From Sphingomonas sp. UBA978 (GTDB lineage: Bacteria; Pseudomonadota; Alphaproteobacteria; Sphingomonadales; Sphingomonadaceae), in contig NZ_DBBS01000005.1 in the NCBI RefSeq assembly GCF_002292295.1, positions 124,001-188,000 of the forward strand: a DNA stretch of 64,000 bases, read 5' to 3'. This document shows, in pieces, positions 50,894 through 58,832 of this stretch. Both the position numbers and the translations under genes were made by a program. The notes under the pieces are model-generated. The model was not told the DNA's origin. It did no database searches and worked only from the letters and a program-made list of their open reading frames with translations. Numbering within the stretch: position 1 is the stretch's first letter; each line of letters starts with the position of its first letter.

Positions 50894-51301
50894 TCATCGA
50901 CACTCGCCCATGCCGTACTGACGCCAATACCTAGTCCACCGTATCGCACCGCCTGCCGCGATGGCCGCGCACGACAGTGATCGGCCATCCGGCAGGGTGC
51001 ACCGCGCGACCACACGGTTGTAGCTCTTGCCTACCGGCTGGCAGGAAAGCCGTTTGCCAAGGACGAGGCTAGAGACGATCCGCTGACTGTGGGCGGCGGC
51101 GCGATCGTCGCAGCTATAGTTTGCACGACGAGCATCAGGCCGGCGGCATGGTTCGGCGCTTTCGAAGTCCGGTGCTTGAATGCCGGCGATGCGCACCTTC
51201 TCGCCGGATCGGCACCATAGGGGGCCATCGCCGTCATGGACGCGGACGACGTCGCAAGTGAACGCCCGCAACGCAGCGGCGGCCAACATCATGGCAATCA
51301 T
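50894..51301 (-). CDS. Exported SNase-like (thermonuclease-fold) protein
   Basis: A 135-aa protein with a short signal peptide and an SNase-like core: CDVVRVHDGDGPLWCRSGEK, VRIAGIQAPDFE, then later SYNRVVARCTLPDG. Residues aligning with the SNase catalytic Arg (in VRIAG) and the second Arg (in YNRVVARC) are present. The usual PE of the active site reads PD, so activity is uncertain. Five cysteines suggest disulfides. Three nt upstream of it is the stop of the YozE-like gene. Confidence 0.75.
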   Translation of the reverse strand: MIAMMLAAAALRAFTCDVVRVHDGDGPLWCRSGEKVRIAGIQAPDFESAEPCRRPDARRANYSCDDRAAAHSQRIVSSLVLGKRLSCQPVGKSYNRVVARCTLPDGRSLSCAAIAAGGAIRWTRYWRQYGMGECR

Positions 51302-51304
51302 CGA

Positions 51305-51538
51305 TCAGGCTGCCATCCAATCGCTCTCCGCGTCGTCGATCGCGGCGAAGGCATCGCCGTCGGCCTGCTGTTTGCGGAGGTGAGCGCGAACGGCCTCGGG
51401 ATCACCGTCCCGCGGAAAGGTGCGGTCCGCTCGGGCAGCTTCGGCGATGCCCCCCACCCAGTCGCCGCGGTCCCGTTGCGTCAGCAGCCATCGGCCGAAG
51501 GCAACTTGGGGTCGATCATCGTCATTCTGCTCGATCAT
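51305..51538 (-). CDS. YozE SAM-like fold protein
   Basis: A 77-aa protein with FGRWLLTQRDRGDWVGGIAE near residue 14 and a DRTFPRDGDPEAVRAHL segment, the pattern of the YozE_SAM_like family (WLlxQrdRxDxIGdlA..D..FP). An in-frame ATG at 51586 exists, but GGAGG sits seven bases before the ATG at 51538. Role unknown; likely operon with the SNase-like gene. Confidence 0.7.
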   Translation of the reverse strand: MIEQNDDDRPQVAFGRWLLTQRDRGDWVGGIAEAARADRTFPRDGDPEAVRAHLRKQQADGDAFAAIDDAESDWMAA

Positions 51539-51672
51539 GTGCATGCCTCCATGGTGGCCGCCGCCTGCCACCGATTGTTTGTTCATGCAATGTTCTTGCG
51601 AATCGATCGGCGATCGGCGTAGCCTTGGCCATCGCCGGACGCCGGCGCATCGACAGCATCAGGAGCCTCGGT

Positions 51673-51879
51673 ATGGAGCACGATCTCCAGCTACGCGCAG
51701 CCGCGCGTGCGATCTACAACGCCTGCTATCCAACAGAGGAATGGGCGCCGTGTGGGTTCGATGAGGCTGAACGGTTCGGCACGGTGCACTACCGGCAGGC
51801 CGTCGGCGCAGCTCAAGAGGCACGGTGGGCGCTTACCTCGATGGAAGAACGGCAACTGCTTCTGTCGGTCGTGATCTGA
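51673..51879 (+). CDS. Small hypothetical protein (68 aa)
   Basis: Begins MEHDLQLRAAARAIYNACYP and ends in a Glu/Leu-rich helix. AGGAG seven bases before the ATG fixes the start over an upstream TTG. Charged, soluble, unknown family. Confidence 0.55.
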   Translation: MEHDLQLRAAARAIYNACYPTEEWAPCGFDEAERFGTVHYRQAVGAAQEARWALTSMEERQLLLSVVI

Positions 51880-51933
51880 CCCAGGCAGCTTGACCGACTC
51901 GACTCCAGGAGATCGAAGGCGGATGCTTGCGGC

Positions 51934-52176
51934 ATGGCGACTCACATTCACACGCCTCATGAGCTTGGCGAGCTGCTGACGACGCTACTCGCCGGAGCGG
52001 CCGGTGGGACCAAGAAAGACTGGGCGGCGAAGGTCGGCGTGGTCGAGAAGCTGCCGATCGCAATGAACGTGAAGTCGAATTGGCAGGTTACGCCAAACGG
52101 GCGGGCTGCAGACAAGAAGGCCATCGGGCAGGCGGTCGACATCGTTCGTGCGCAGCATCCCTACGTGGCAGACTGA
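51934..52176 (+). CDS. Small hypothetical protein (80 aa)
   Basis: Begins MATHIHTPHELGELLTTLLA and continues basic (GGTKKDWAAKVGVVEKLPIA), with a final helix (AIGQAVDIVRAQHPYVAD). Single small gene with no recognised family. ATG at 51934. Confidence 0.55.
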   Translation: MATHIHTPHELGELLTTLLAGAAGGTKKDWAAKVGVVEKLPIAMNVKSNWQVTPNGRAADKKAIGQAVDIVRAQHPYVAD

Positions 52177-52276
52177 CAACGTACCTGCACGTCAGCCTAC
52201 AACCCCGTTCAGGCTAGATGCGCGTCCTCAAGCCTATTGAGGGGCCATGCCCAATCTCCGGGCGAAAGGACACAAC

Positions 52277-52522
52277 ATGAAGATCACCAAGATCATCGCT
52301 GCAGCGGGCCTGCTCGCAGCTGCAATGGGCGCCAGTGCCAGTGCCGATGCACAGCGCTACAACGGCGACCGCGATCATGGGCGATACGAGCAGCGGAATG
52401 ACCGCGGCGACCGTGGCCGTCACTATGGCCGGAATGACCGCGGGCATCATTATGGCCGGGACCGTCATCAGCGCTGCCGCACGGAATGGCGCCACCATCA
52501 CCGTGTTCGCATCTGCCGCTGA
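52277..52522 (+). CDS. Small exported His/Arg/Gly-rich protein
   Basis: An 81-aa protein with signal peptide MKITKIIAAAGLLAAAMGAS cleaved near ADAQ. The mature part is built of DRGRHYGRNDRGHHYGRDRH-like units ending in CRTEWRHHHRVRIC. It resembles the short basic RcnB-adjacent proteins of sphingomonads. The Cys and His content suggests metal or nucleic-acid contact, unproven. A GGGCGAAAGG stretch precedes the ATG. Confidence 0.72.
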   Translation: MKITKIIAAAGLLAAAMGASASADAQRYNGDRDHGRYEQRNDRGDRGRHYGRNDRGHHYGRDRHQRCRTEWRHHHRVRICR

Positions 52523-52607
52523 AGCTGAAGGCTTGGGGTGCGTTACAGCACCCCAAGACAGCGCCTGGGTCAGCCTCGGTTCAGCACGACTCGGTTAGTT
52601 GGCGATT

Positions 52608-53000
52608 ATGCTTAGATCACTGCTCATATCGGCGGTTACCCTCGCGACGCCCGCCGTTGCTGCTCATCGCGATACCCCTGAGATCCAGTTGCAGAAGGCG
52701 TTGGCCGGACGTGTGGCTGGCAAGCCGACGAACTGCATCACGCTGTCCGGCGTCAACTCGACCCAGATCATCGACGGTAAGGCGATCATCTACCGGGATG
52801 GCAGTCGGCTGTACGTCAATGAACCTCGCTCGGGCGCCGAGTCACTGCGCGATGACGACATTCTGTTCACGCGGACGTTCGGCTCGCAGCTGTGCAGCAT
52901 CGATACCGTGCGGCTGATCGATCGCGGCTCACGCTTTCCGCGGGGCTTCGTCTCACTCGGCCAGTTCGTCCCGTACACGAAGGTGAAAAATCCGACGTAA
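52608..53000 (+). CDS. Exported hypothetical protein (130 aa)
   Basis: A signal peptide (MLRSLLISAVTLATPAVAAH) is followed by a compact beta-rich domain: KPTNCITLSGVNSTQIIDGK, AIIYRDGSRLYVNEPRSG, and GSQLCSIDTVRLIDRGSRFP with GFVSLGQFVPYTK at the end. Two cysteines could form a disulfide. It looks like a conserved sphingomonad periplasmic family of unknown role. ATG at 52608 preferred over a TTG three codons upstream. Confidence 0.75.
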   Translation: MLRSLLISAVTLATPAVAAHRDTPEIQLQKALAGRVAGKPTNCITLSGVNSTQIIDGKAIIYRDGSRLYVNEPRSGAESLRDDDILFTRTFGSQLCSIDTVRLIDRGSRFPRGFVSLGQFVPYTKVKNPT

Positions 53001-53134
53001 TCGCTGACGTACCAAGGCGGGATTCTGGATGCGATTTGTCATGCCATGCCCGTTGCTCGCCACTGTCGGCAAGGTCATGGTGGAACGACGCTCTGCCCGG
53101 TTGCTCGTCACTCCCGCCGGCAGGGCGACCATCA

Positions 53135-53764
53135 TTAGCCGGTAGTCGTCCTCGTCGGAAACACCGGGCCGCGCACCGTCATCTTGTCGGCCGGGTATGG
53201 CTGCTGGAGCGCCACCACATCGTCGTAGCTACCGCGCAACCACCGTTGCCAGTCCGCTTCATGCAGGATGGTGATCATCGCCTTTGGGTGAACCGGGGCG
53301 ACCAGTTCGTTCGGATCGCAGGTGACCATCGTGAACCCTGCCCCCTTCGCCGTCTGCTGCCAGAACCCAGCGACGGCGAACACCGGCTGATCCGGCACGT
53401 CGAACCACATCTCGCCCTTGATCGGCGGGCCATCACCAACCTTGTGCTTGTCAGGCGTCCACTCGCAGAACTCGGTCAGCGGCACGAGGCACCGATTGTG
53501 CGGTTCGGCAGCCAGTCGCCGCCACTGGGGCAGGCCCAGGTTGCGGACGTTGGTCATCGGCCACGCAGCACCACCGCCAAGGACATCCCACAGCATGAGG
53601 TCGACAGCACGCCGACCGTTCTCATCCCGAACGATGAACGCCTTGCTCTTCGGGAACAGCTCGACCGGATCCCTGTTCGGCCGGACCACGTCCTGAGCCC
53701 AGCTGGCGCCGAAGCGTTCGAACAGCGTCTCGGGTTCGCTCGACAGGCGGGCACGGTTACACAT
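53135..53764 (-). CDS. SRAP (SOS-response-associated peptidase, YedK/HMCES) protein
   Basis: A 209-aa SRAP-domain protein that crosslinks to abasic sites in single-stranded DNA. The catalytic Cys is residue 2 (MCNRARLS) after Met removal. Also seen are MTNVRNLGLPQWRRL, CLVPLTEFCEWTP with the catalytic Glu, and APVHPKAMITIL with the His. It is the last of three overlapped minus-strand genes (TGATG junction upstream), in a prophage that also carries UmuDC. Confidence 0.93.
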   Translation of the reverse strand: MCNRARLSSEPETLFERFGASWAQDVVRPNRDPVELFPKSKAFIVRDENGRRAVDLMLWDVLGGGAAWPMTNVRNLGLPQWRRLAAEPHNRCLVPLTEFCEWTPDKHKVGDGPPIKGEMWFDVPDQPVFAVAGFWQQTAKGAGFTMVTCDPNELVAPVHPKAMITILHEADWQRWLRGSYDDVVALQQPYPADKMTVRGPVFPTRTTTG

Positions 53765-53988
53765 CAGGCATCAATCTCGTCATCCTCATCTGCGGAGGAT
53801 GTCAGTCCCCGTGCGGCCAAAGCGTCCTTCAGCTGACGTTGGATAGTCGAGCCATTCAGATGACCATGGACACCATCGTGTCCTTCGGCGGTGAGCTGCG
53901 TGCGAATGTCCGCGACGGAATGGCACGCGCCGGACCGAGCGAGTTGAAATGCCCGCTCGATCGTGCCGATCTCGTTGTCCTTGCTCAT
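53764..53988 (-). CDS. Small hypothetical protein (74 aa) upstream of SRAP
   Basis: Begins MSKDNEIGTIERAFQLARSG and contains SVADIRTQLTAEGHDGVHGH with an acidic end (DEDDEIDA). The pattern of helix, turn and basic helix (GSTIQRQLKDALAARG) suggests a small DNA-binding protein; unproven. The start overlaps the upstream stop by ATGA. Confidence 0.65.
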   Translation of the reverse strand: MSKDNEIGTIERAFQLARSGACHSVADIRTQLTAEGHDGVHGHLNGSTIQRQLKDALAARGLTSSADEDDEIDA

Positions 53989-54215
53989 GCCCGGCCCACC
54001 TTGTCGATCTCGGTCAACAGCCTTGTGCACTCGGCATTTGCTTGCGCCTCCGCCTGCCGCTCTGCCTCGGCACGGTCGGCATATTCGTCTGCCAAGTCGT
54101 CATGCGCGGTACGCGCCATGCAGGCTGCGTCTTCTGCGGCTGCTCGCTCGTCCGCTTCTCGCTGGCGCAGATATTCAATGTTATCCGATTCTTGAGTCGG
54201 TTCGCCGTTCGTCAT
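53985..54215 (-). CDS. Small coiled-coil protein (76 aa)
   Basis: Almost entirely an Ala/Glu-rich helix (YLRQREADERAAAEDAACMA and EAERQAEAQANAECTRLLTE), likely a coiled coil. It heads the three-gene operon ending in SRAP. No family recognised. Confidence 0.6.
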   Translation of the reverse strand: MTNGEPTQESDNIEYLRQREADERAAAEDAACMARTAHDDLADEYADRAEAERQAEAQANAECTRLLTEIDKVGRA

Positions 54216-54257
54216 GGGGAGCTTATGCGGAGGCCCGGCGAAAACGTCGAGCGTCGA

Positions 54258-54551
54258 CTACTCGCACCCGACCCCATCGCCATCCCGATCGAGCTTGCGC
54301 GAATAGCCAGGCTGCCCCGATCGCACTGGCGCAGCGCCGGCGGCCCGCGCCGCAGAGCAATTGGCATAGTAGGAGGCACCACCGCCCCCTCCGGCGTAGG
54401 CATAGCTCGCGCCCGACCGGATGCGACGGGCTTTTGTCGAACCATAGTTTCGGCTGTAGCCGCCTCCGCGGCCCCGGCGGGCGTCAGCTTCTTCAGCGAT
54501 TGCCACCGTGACGAAAATCGCCGCGGTCGCGGCCACCACCAAGTTCAGCAC
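54258..54551 (-). CDS. Exported excalibur calcium-binding-domain protein
   Basis: A 97-aa protein with a signal peptide (LVVAATAAIFVTVAIAEEAD), a basic Gly-rich middle and a C-terminal excalibur domain. The domain has YYANCSAARAAGAAPVRSGQ followed by LDRDGDGVGCE, with the DxDxDGxGCE calcium loop. Such domains occur in secreted surface or nuclease proteins. Confidence 0.85.
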   Translation of the reverse strand: MLNLVVAATAAIFVTVAIAEEADARRGRGGGYSRNYGSTKARRIRSGASYAYAGGGGGASYYANCSAARAAGAAPVRSGQPGYSRKLDRDGDGVGCE

Positions 54552-54634
54552 AACCGCCCCCTGCGATCATCGATTCGTTTGGTGAGTATTCCTGACCTGC
54601 CTGTCAGAGTCGACCGGCCAAACAGCGTCTGGTG

Positions 54635-54745
54635 CTACCTGTTGCGGGCTGGGCTTTTGCGCGCGTCGCGCATGTTGCGCATTTCGGCGCCGATCACCGT
54701 CAGGTTGGCAGCAATAAAACCGGACATAGCGACGTAGAATGCCAT
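54635..54745 (-). CDS. Very small membrane protein (36 aa)
   Basis: Starts MAFYVAMSGFIAANLTVIGA and ends with a basic tail (RNMRDARKSPARNR): one short membrane helix. A strong GGAGGGAGAAG ribosome site directly upstream supports it. The longer open frame containing it starts in non-coding-looking sequence. Confidence 0.5.
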   Translation of the reverse strand: MAFYVAMSGFIAANLTVIGAEMRNMRDARKSPARNR

Positions 54746-54927
54746 CGTGCTTCTCCCTCCGCCAGCGCGGCTGCTGGCGATGGGTGGATCGTTGGTCGAG
54801 GAAAGGTTGACGCCGTCTGAGCAACGAGCCGCCGATCTGTGATCCTGCGGCGACCCGTGCATTCCATAAGGTGATTATCGCCGCTGCTACGGTGATCGAG
54901 GGCGCGTAGACCAAGGGTGGGCGACGT

Positions 54928-56202
54928 TCAGCTCGATGCCTTCACCGTCGGCACCTCGGCGATGCTGGTCGTCCATGCCGGCGAGCGGTTCTCCGACCGC
55001 AGCTTCCATTCGCGCCTGAACCCCTGCGATGCCGTCACGGCGGTCCACTTGCCGAACCTGCCGTTGATCTCGTCCAGCGCGCTCATCAACCGATCGCGCT
55101 TGCCGCTGTCGTCCTCGAACAGCGTCCTAGGGCGCATGTCTACGGCGACAAGGTCGTCTAGCGTGATGCCCGCCTTCGTATACGCGTAACCGTCCCGCCA
55201 CGCCCGTTCAGCGCCACGACGGGCGGCGGCGATCAGTTCAAGGCTGTCATTCGTCATCGGGTGCAGGGTCACCGTGCGCGATCCAGCGTATTGCGGCCGG
55301 TCGGGCTTGTGACGGTTGGTGTGGAAGAAGGCGGTCAGCCTGGCGGCGACGAGGCCGTGCTGCCGCAGCTTTTCGCCAGCGCGCAGGGCATATTGGCTGA
55401 GCGCGCCCATCAGGCCGTCGAACGTGGTCACCGGCGTCCCGAAGGACCGCGTCACGGCCATCCCCTTGCGCGGGGGCGCGACCATCTCGACGGCGGCCGA
55501 CGGGACACCGCGCAGCTCGGCGACAAGACGTTCGAGCACGACCGTGCCGACCGCGCGCGCCTGCTTCATCGGCATATCGCGCAACGTCCCAGCCGTAGTG
55601 ATGCCGAGGTCCGCCAGCTTGCGGGCCGTGGCACCGCCAACGCCCCAGACATCCCCAATCGGGAAGGCATGCATCACCTCATGCCGGACGCCGTCGTCGC
55701 GGAGATCAGCCACCCCGTTGAAGCCTGGGTTCTTCTTGGCAGCTGCGTTGGCGAGCTTCGCCAGCGTCTTGGTCTCGGCGATGCCCACGCAGGTCGGGAT
55801 CGTCGTCCATTGGCGTACCTGATCCCGCATCTCATGAGCGTGTGCGACAAGATCGCGATCCTCGAAGCCGGCGAGGTCGAGGAAGGTCTCGTCGATCGAA
55901 TAGATCTCGAAGTCGCGGGCGAACGCCTCGCAGGCGGCGATCACCCGGCGCTGCATGTCGCCGTACAGGGTGTAGTTCGATGACAGCACGCGGATGCGAT
56001 GCTGCTTCACCTTGTCGCGCAGATGGTGGATGGGGTCACCCATCTTGATGCCCAGCGCCTTCGCTTCGGCCGATCGGGCAATGGCACAGCCGTCGTTGTT
56101 CGACAGGACGATCACCGGCACGCCGACGAGGCTGGCATCGAACGCCCGCTCGCACGAGACATAGTAGTTGTTGCAGTCGATCAGGGCGATCGGCGTGGTC
56201 AT
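54928..56202 (-). CDS. umuC: DNA polymerase V catalytic subunit UmuC
   Basis: Y-family error-prone translesion polymerase. The 424-aa product starts IALIDCNNYYVSCERAFDAS with the first catalytic Asp, then GVPVIVLSNNDGCAIARS, and YSIDETFLDLAGFE with the second acidic pair. Helix-hairpin-helix (IGDVWGVGGATARKLADLGI) and little-finger regions follow. It is coupled to umuD by an ATGA overlap and controlled by the SOS box upstream. Its prophage location suggests horizontally acquired mutagenesis. Confidence 0.95.
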   Translation of the reverse strand: MTTPIALIDCNNYYVSCERAFDASLVGVPVIVLSNNDGCAIARSAEAKALGIKMGDPIHHLRDKVKQHRIRVLSSNYTLYGDMQRRVIAACEAFARDFEIYSIDETFLDLAGFEDRDLVAHAHEMRDQVRQWTTIPTCVGIAETKTLAKLANAAAKKNPGFNGVADLRDDGVRHEVMHAFPIGDVWGVGGATARKLADLGITTAGTLRDMPMKQARAVGTVVLERLVAELRGVPSAAVEMVAPPRKGMAVTRSFGTPVTTFDGLMGALSQYALRAGEKLRQHGLVAARLTAFFHTNRHKPDRPQYAGSRTVTLHPMTNDSLELIAAARRGAERAWRDGYAYTKAGITLDDLVAVDMRPRTLFEDDSGKRDRLMSALDEINGRFGKWTAVTASQGFRREWKLRSENRSPAWTTSIAEVPTVKASS

Positions 56203-56624
56203 GCCATCTTGCGGGCGACGCCGACCACGACGCCCCAGATCTCGACATGCTCATCGACCAGGATGTGCGAATAGCCCTCTGCCTCAGGGATCAGCCAATA
56301 GCGCCCGTCCATATGGCGCAACCGCTTCAGCGTGCGGTCGCCGTGCACCAGCGCCACGACGATGGCGCCAGATCGCGGCGTTTTCGCACGGTTCACGACG
56401 ATGAGGTCACCGTCGTTGATCCCGGCGCCCGCCATCGACTGACCATCCACCCGCATGATGTAGCTGGCGGCAGGATGCTCCACTAGCCAGGCGCCGAGGT
56501 CGATCGGCTCTTCCATGTCGTCCTGCGCGGGCGACGGAAAGCCGGCAGGCGTGCGGCACAGGAAGAACGGCACCTCGCGCGGCACCAGTTCGTACGGAAT
56601 TTCGTGCAGCCGCAACGTGTTCAT
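56199..56624 (-). CDS. umuD: UmuD-like S24 autoprotease
   Basis: LexA/UmuD-family subunit of Pol V activated by RecA-stimulated self-cleavage. The 141-aa product has the cleavage-site region CRTPAGFPSPAQDD (Ala-Gly near residue 32), the nucleophile context RVDGQSMAGAGI and the general-base Lys context GDRTLKRL. It lacks a DNA-binding domain, as UmuD does. ATG at 56624, with GAGGGA upstream, is preferred to one eight codons earlier. Confidence 0.93.
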   Translation of the reverse strand: MNTLRLHEIPYELVPREVPFFLCRTPAGFPSPAQDDMEEPIDLGAWLVEHPAASYIMRVDGQSMAGAGINDGDLIVVNRAKTPRSGAIVVALVHGDRTLKRLRHMDGRYWLIPEAEGYSHILVDEHVEIWGVVVGVARKMA

Positions 56625-56662
56625 CTCGATTCCCTCGGTCACGCGCATTGTAACGCCCTACA

Positions 56663-56677
56663 GAACGAAAGAGGAAC
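56663..56677 (-). promoter_or_regulatory. LexA (SOS) box of umuDC
   Basis: The minus strand reads GTTC-CTCTTTC-GTTC, an exact match to the alphaproteobacterial LexA consensus GTTC-N7-GTTC. It is 39 bp upstream of the umuD start. Confidence 0.9.
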
Positions 56678-56741
56678 ACGGAATCTGACGCGGTTCGTCG
56701 CATGATGCTGAACGGGTTCCAAAAACAGCGTTTGATCGGCC

Positions 56742-56984
56742 ATGCATATCAAGGACGCCACCGGCCCCGCCGGCCACCATCATCGGCATCACGCCCGCCT
56801 GAAGCTGAAGATCGGCCGACGGTCTGTCCTGCGGGCGGATGTCGCGATCAGTTCATCCGGTCTACTGGCGATTGGCGGGCTGGTGTCTTCGATCCTGCTC
56901 TCGACGGCGGTGATCGTCCAGGTAGCCAAGGATCGCCGTGGATCGGCCCCGGCGAGACCCGACAATCTACCGTTTCGGCCATAA
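56742..56984 (+). CDS. Small membrane protein with His-rich N-terminus (80 aa)
   Basis: Begins MHIKDATGPAGHHHRHHARL, continues basic, then one hydrophobic helix (SGLLAIGGLVSSILLSTAVI) and a basic tail. It is divergent from umuDC across the SOS box region, so it might be co-regulated. No family recognised. Confidence 0.55.
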   Translation: MHIKDATGPAGHHHRHHARLKLKIGRRSVLRADVAISSSGLLAIGGLVSSILLSTAVIVQVAKDRRGSAPARPDNLPFRP

Positions 56985-57058
56985 CGTGATCGTCATTTGA
57001 CGTGGCGCAGACGGGGACGCAGCATTGATCAGCCCGATCTCCGGGCGGGAGGATGTTG

Positions 57059-57253
57059 ATGCGCAAACTTCTATTTGCCGCTGTCAGCGTGGGCCTGATG
57101 GCGACCGCAACGCCGTCGATGGCTGCACCATGCAAGGACGCGAAGGGCAAGTTCACGAAATGCCCGCCCAAGGCGCCGCCGAAGGCGACGCGCTGTAAGG
57201 CCGCCAATGGAAAGTTCGCCAAGTGCGGCACGCCCGGCGCCAAGCCAATCTGA
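57059..57253 (+). CDS. Small secreted Cys-rich repeat protein (64 aa)
   Basis: A signal peptide (MRKLLFAAVSVGLMATATPS) precedes a Lys-rich mature part with two CKxxxGKFxKC units: CKDAKGKFTKCPPKA and CKAANGKFAKCG. GGGAGG just upstream favours the ATG at 57059 over one two codons earlier. This Cys-Lys repeat type occurs in small alphaproteobacterial exported proteins of unknown role. Confidence 0.7.
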   Translation: MRKLLFAAVSVGLMATATPSMAAPCKDAKGKFTKCPPKAPPKATRCKAANGKFAKCGTPGAKPI

Positions 57254-57316
57254 ATTCCAAGATACGGCTGGTTCACGGGTTGCGCGGACCAGCCGATCGC
57301 AGGAGAGAAGCTGAAC

Positions 57317-57562
57317 CTAGCTCTTGGCGGTGAGTGGCACCGAGGCGCGAGCTGGGGGCCGTGACGCGCTCTGGCCGCCCCTGTCGACCTGTGCAGTCTG
57401 CCGCGTATCGTATAGCCGACGGAGGATCATTGCGAGATCGCGCTCAGTCAGCTGCGACGCCGGATCTATCACTGCGCCCTCGGGCAGCGGTTCCACGAAC
57501 GCCGCTAACCGATTGCAGGCCGCACCAAGGTCGGGATCGAAGGTGTCATCGAAGGCAGCCAT
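57317..57562 (-). CDS. Small hypothetical protein (81 aa)
   Basis: Begins MAAFDDTFDPDLGAACNRLA, helical with LTERDLAMILRRLYDTRQTA, then a basic Ser/Pro-rich tail. It is convergent with the secreted Cys-rich gene and divergent from the HIRAN gene. The plus-strand frame opposite it is the upstream extension of the HIRAN frame and is considered non-coding. Confidence 0.5.
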   Translation of the reverse strand: MAAFDDTFDPDLGAACNRLAAFVEPLPEGAVIDPASQLTERDLAMILRRLYDTRQTAQVDRGGQSASRPPARASVPLTAKS

Positions 57563-57614
57563 CAACCGAATTTATGCCTTATGCCAACGTCTGCAAGATC
57601 ATAGATGGTCGCAT

Positions 57615-58049
57615 ATGCAGGAACTTACCCTTGCCGTGGTCGGCATCGACTTTCCGAACGCGGACGGCAGCAACCGTCGGTCCGAGGCGATGATGACGTT
57701 GCCCGGGGAACCCGTCGAACTGATCCCGGAGCCGAAGAACAAGCATGACAGCAACGCCATCGCGGTAATGAGTCCACGCGGCGTGCAACTCGGCTACATC
57801 AACGCCGAGCGGGCACCGTACATCGGCGGGCGGATGGCCCGCGGTGAGGATGCCGAGGCGATCTTCCAGGGCCTTGATGGCGGATCAGCGTTCATCCGGG
57901 TCAGGTTCGGTGGAGGTGCGCCGACGTTGCCGTCGGTGTCAGACACGCCAGCTACATCGGCACCGACACCACGACCCGTAAGGCGATCGGAGCCGTATGA
58001 CCCGCACGCCTTCTACCCGGACGAAGACGGGCCAGAATGGGGCGCGTGA
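57615..58049 (+). CDS. HIRAN-domain protein
   Basis: A 144-aa protein whose first ~90 residues are a HIRAN domain: LTLAVVGIDFPNADGSNRRS, GEPVELIPEPKNKHDSNAIA, VQLGYINAERAPYI. HIRAN domains bind damaged DNA or DNA ends in helicases and nucleases, and occur stand-alone in phages. A Pro-rich linker and acidic end follow. ATG at 57615 begins the domain. Confidence 0.85.
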   Translation: MQELTLAVVGIDFPNADGSNRRSEAMMTLPGEPVELIPEPKNKHDSNAIAVMSPRGVQLGYINAERAPYIGGRMARGEDAEAIFQGLDGGSAFIRVRFGGGAPTLPSVSDTPATSAPTPRPVRRSEPYDPHAFYPDEDGPEWGA

Positions 58050-58176
58050 TGATGCCGTCAGGCGTGAAGGGCGGGCGCCGTGCGCGCTCGGCGAGATCAT
58101 TCTGTCGTCGCTATGCCAGTCCGGCGCATCCACGACGGCGACGTCTGCGTACCTTCACCTAAAGGGTACAGTGCAG

Positions 58177-58353
58177 ATGATGATCACGCCTGACGAGCAG
58201 GCGGAAGCCGTGCATTTGGCGGCGTTCCACGGCGATCGGGTTTATCAGGTCGTAGTCGACATCCTCCAGGCAGCGTTGCGCGAGGAAGATGCAGAGCGAG
58301 TCGAGCGGTACAGCCGGATCACGTATTTTTTGAACGTTAAGCGATATGGATAA
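58177..58353 (+). CDS. Small helical protein (58 aa)
   Basis: Begins MMITPDEQAEAVHLAAFHGD and continues as a charged helix (VVVDILQAALREEDAERVER). Single small gene; longer upstream frame is likely non-coding. A GTG two codons upstream is possible. Function unknown. Confidence 0.5.
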   Translation: MMITPDEQAEAVHLAAFHGDRVYQVVVDILQAALREEDAERVERYSRITYFLNVKRYG

Positions 58354-58389
58354 GCGGGGGCAGCGTTCCGAATGCCTGGTCGCGCGGCA

Positions 58390-58581
58390 TCAAGACCGCG
58401 TGCTAGCACCCTGACGGAGCAGATCGTACTTCGCCGCGACCGCCTTCCACAATGCGACCGCCTCCCATTCGCCAGCGATGGCTGCAGCGCCTATCCGCTC
58501 GGCGATGTGTCTCGGTGCTCCGCCCCCGTGGTCCTGTTCGACCTTCAGTGCGATGGCCCATAGCTCGTGATCGGTCGCCAT
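58390..58581 (-). CDS. DUF6961-like small protein (63 aa)
   Basis: Begins MATDHELWAIALKVEQDHGG and continues HIAERIGAAAIAGEWEAVAL. This ElwAcAL..ER..G pattern is a short family frequent in sphingomonad prophages, recalled as DUF6961. Function unknown. Head-to-tail with the next minus-strand gene (18-nt gap). Confidence 0.65.
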   Translation of the reverse strand: MATDHELWAIALKVEQDHGGGAPRHIAERIGAAAIAGEWEAVALWKAVAAKYDLLRQGASTRS

Positions 58582-58599
58582 CGGATCATCCGCTGCGGA

Positions 58600-58818
58600 T
58601 TACCGCCGGCCAAACCCCGCTGTGCTGTTCTCGCCATTGTCCGTCCGGTCGCGGCCAGCCAGCACGTTCTCAAGTTCGGCGAGCGTGTGCGGCACGTCGA
58701 GATGCTGCGCCCCAAGGAACAGCCGTGATCCATCGCCTTCAGGTACGGCGTGGGTCAGCTTGTCGATGTCCACCAGCGCCTTGCCCGAGGGGAGCATCTC
58801 AATCTGAACGAACCTCAT
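58600..58818 (-). CDS. Small hypothetical protein (72 aa)
   Basis: Begins MRFVQIEMLPSGKALVDIDK and contains VPEGDGSRLFLGAQHLDVPH. A beta-rich start and a helical DVPHTLAELENVLAG end. ATG at 58818 has GAGG-like sequence upstream. Same minus-strand group of small genes. Confidence 0.6.
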   Translation of the reverse strand: MRFVQIEMLPSGKALVDIDKLTHAVPEGDGSRLFLGAQHLDVPHTLAELENVLAGRDRTDNGENSTAGFGRR

Positions 58819-58832
58819 CTCTTGATCCTCGG

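Noticed and set aside
52953..53135. 60-aa minus-strand frame whose ATG overlaps the SRAP stop (TAATG)
   Set aside because: The junction is suggestive, but the peptide is low-complexity and half of it is antisense to the end of a convincing exported-protein gene.
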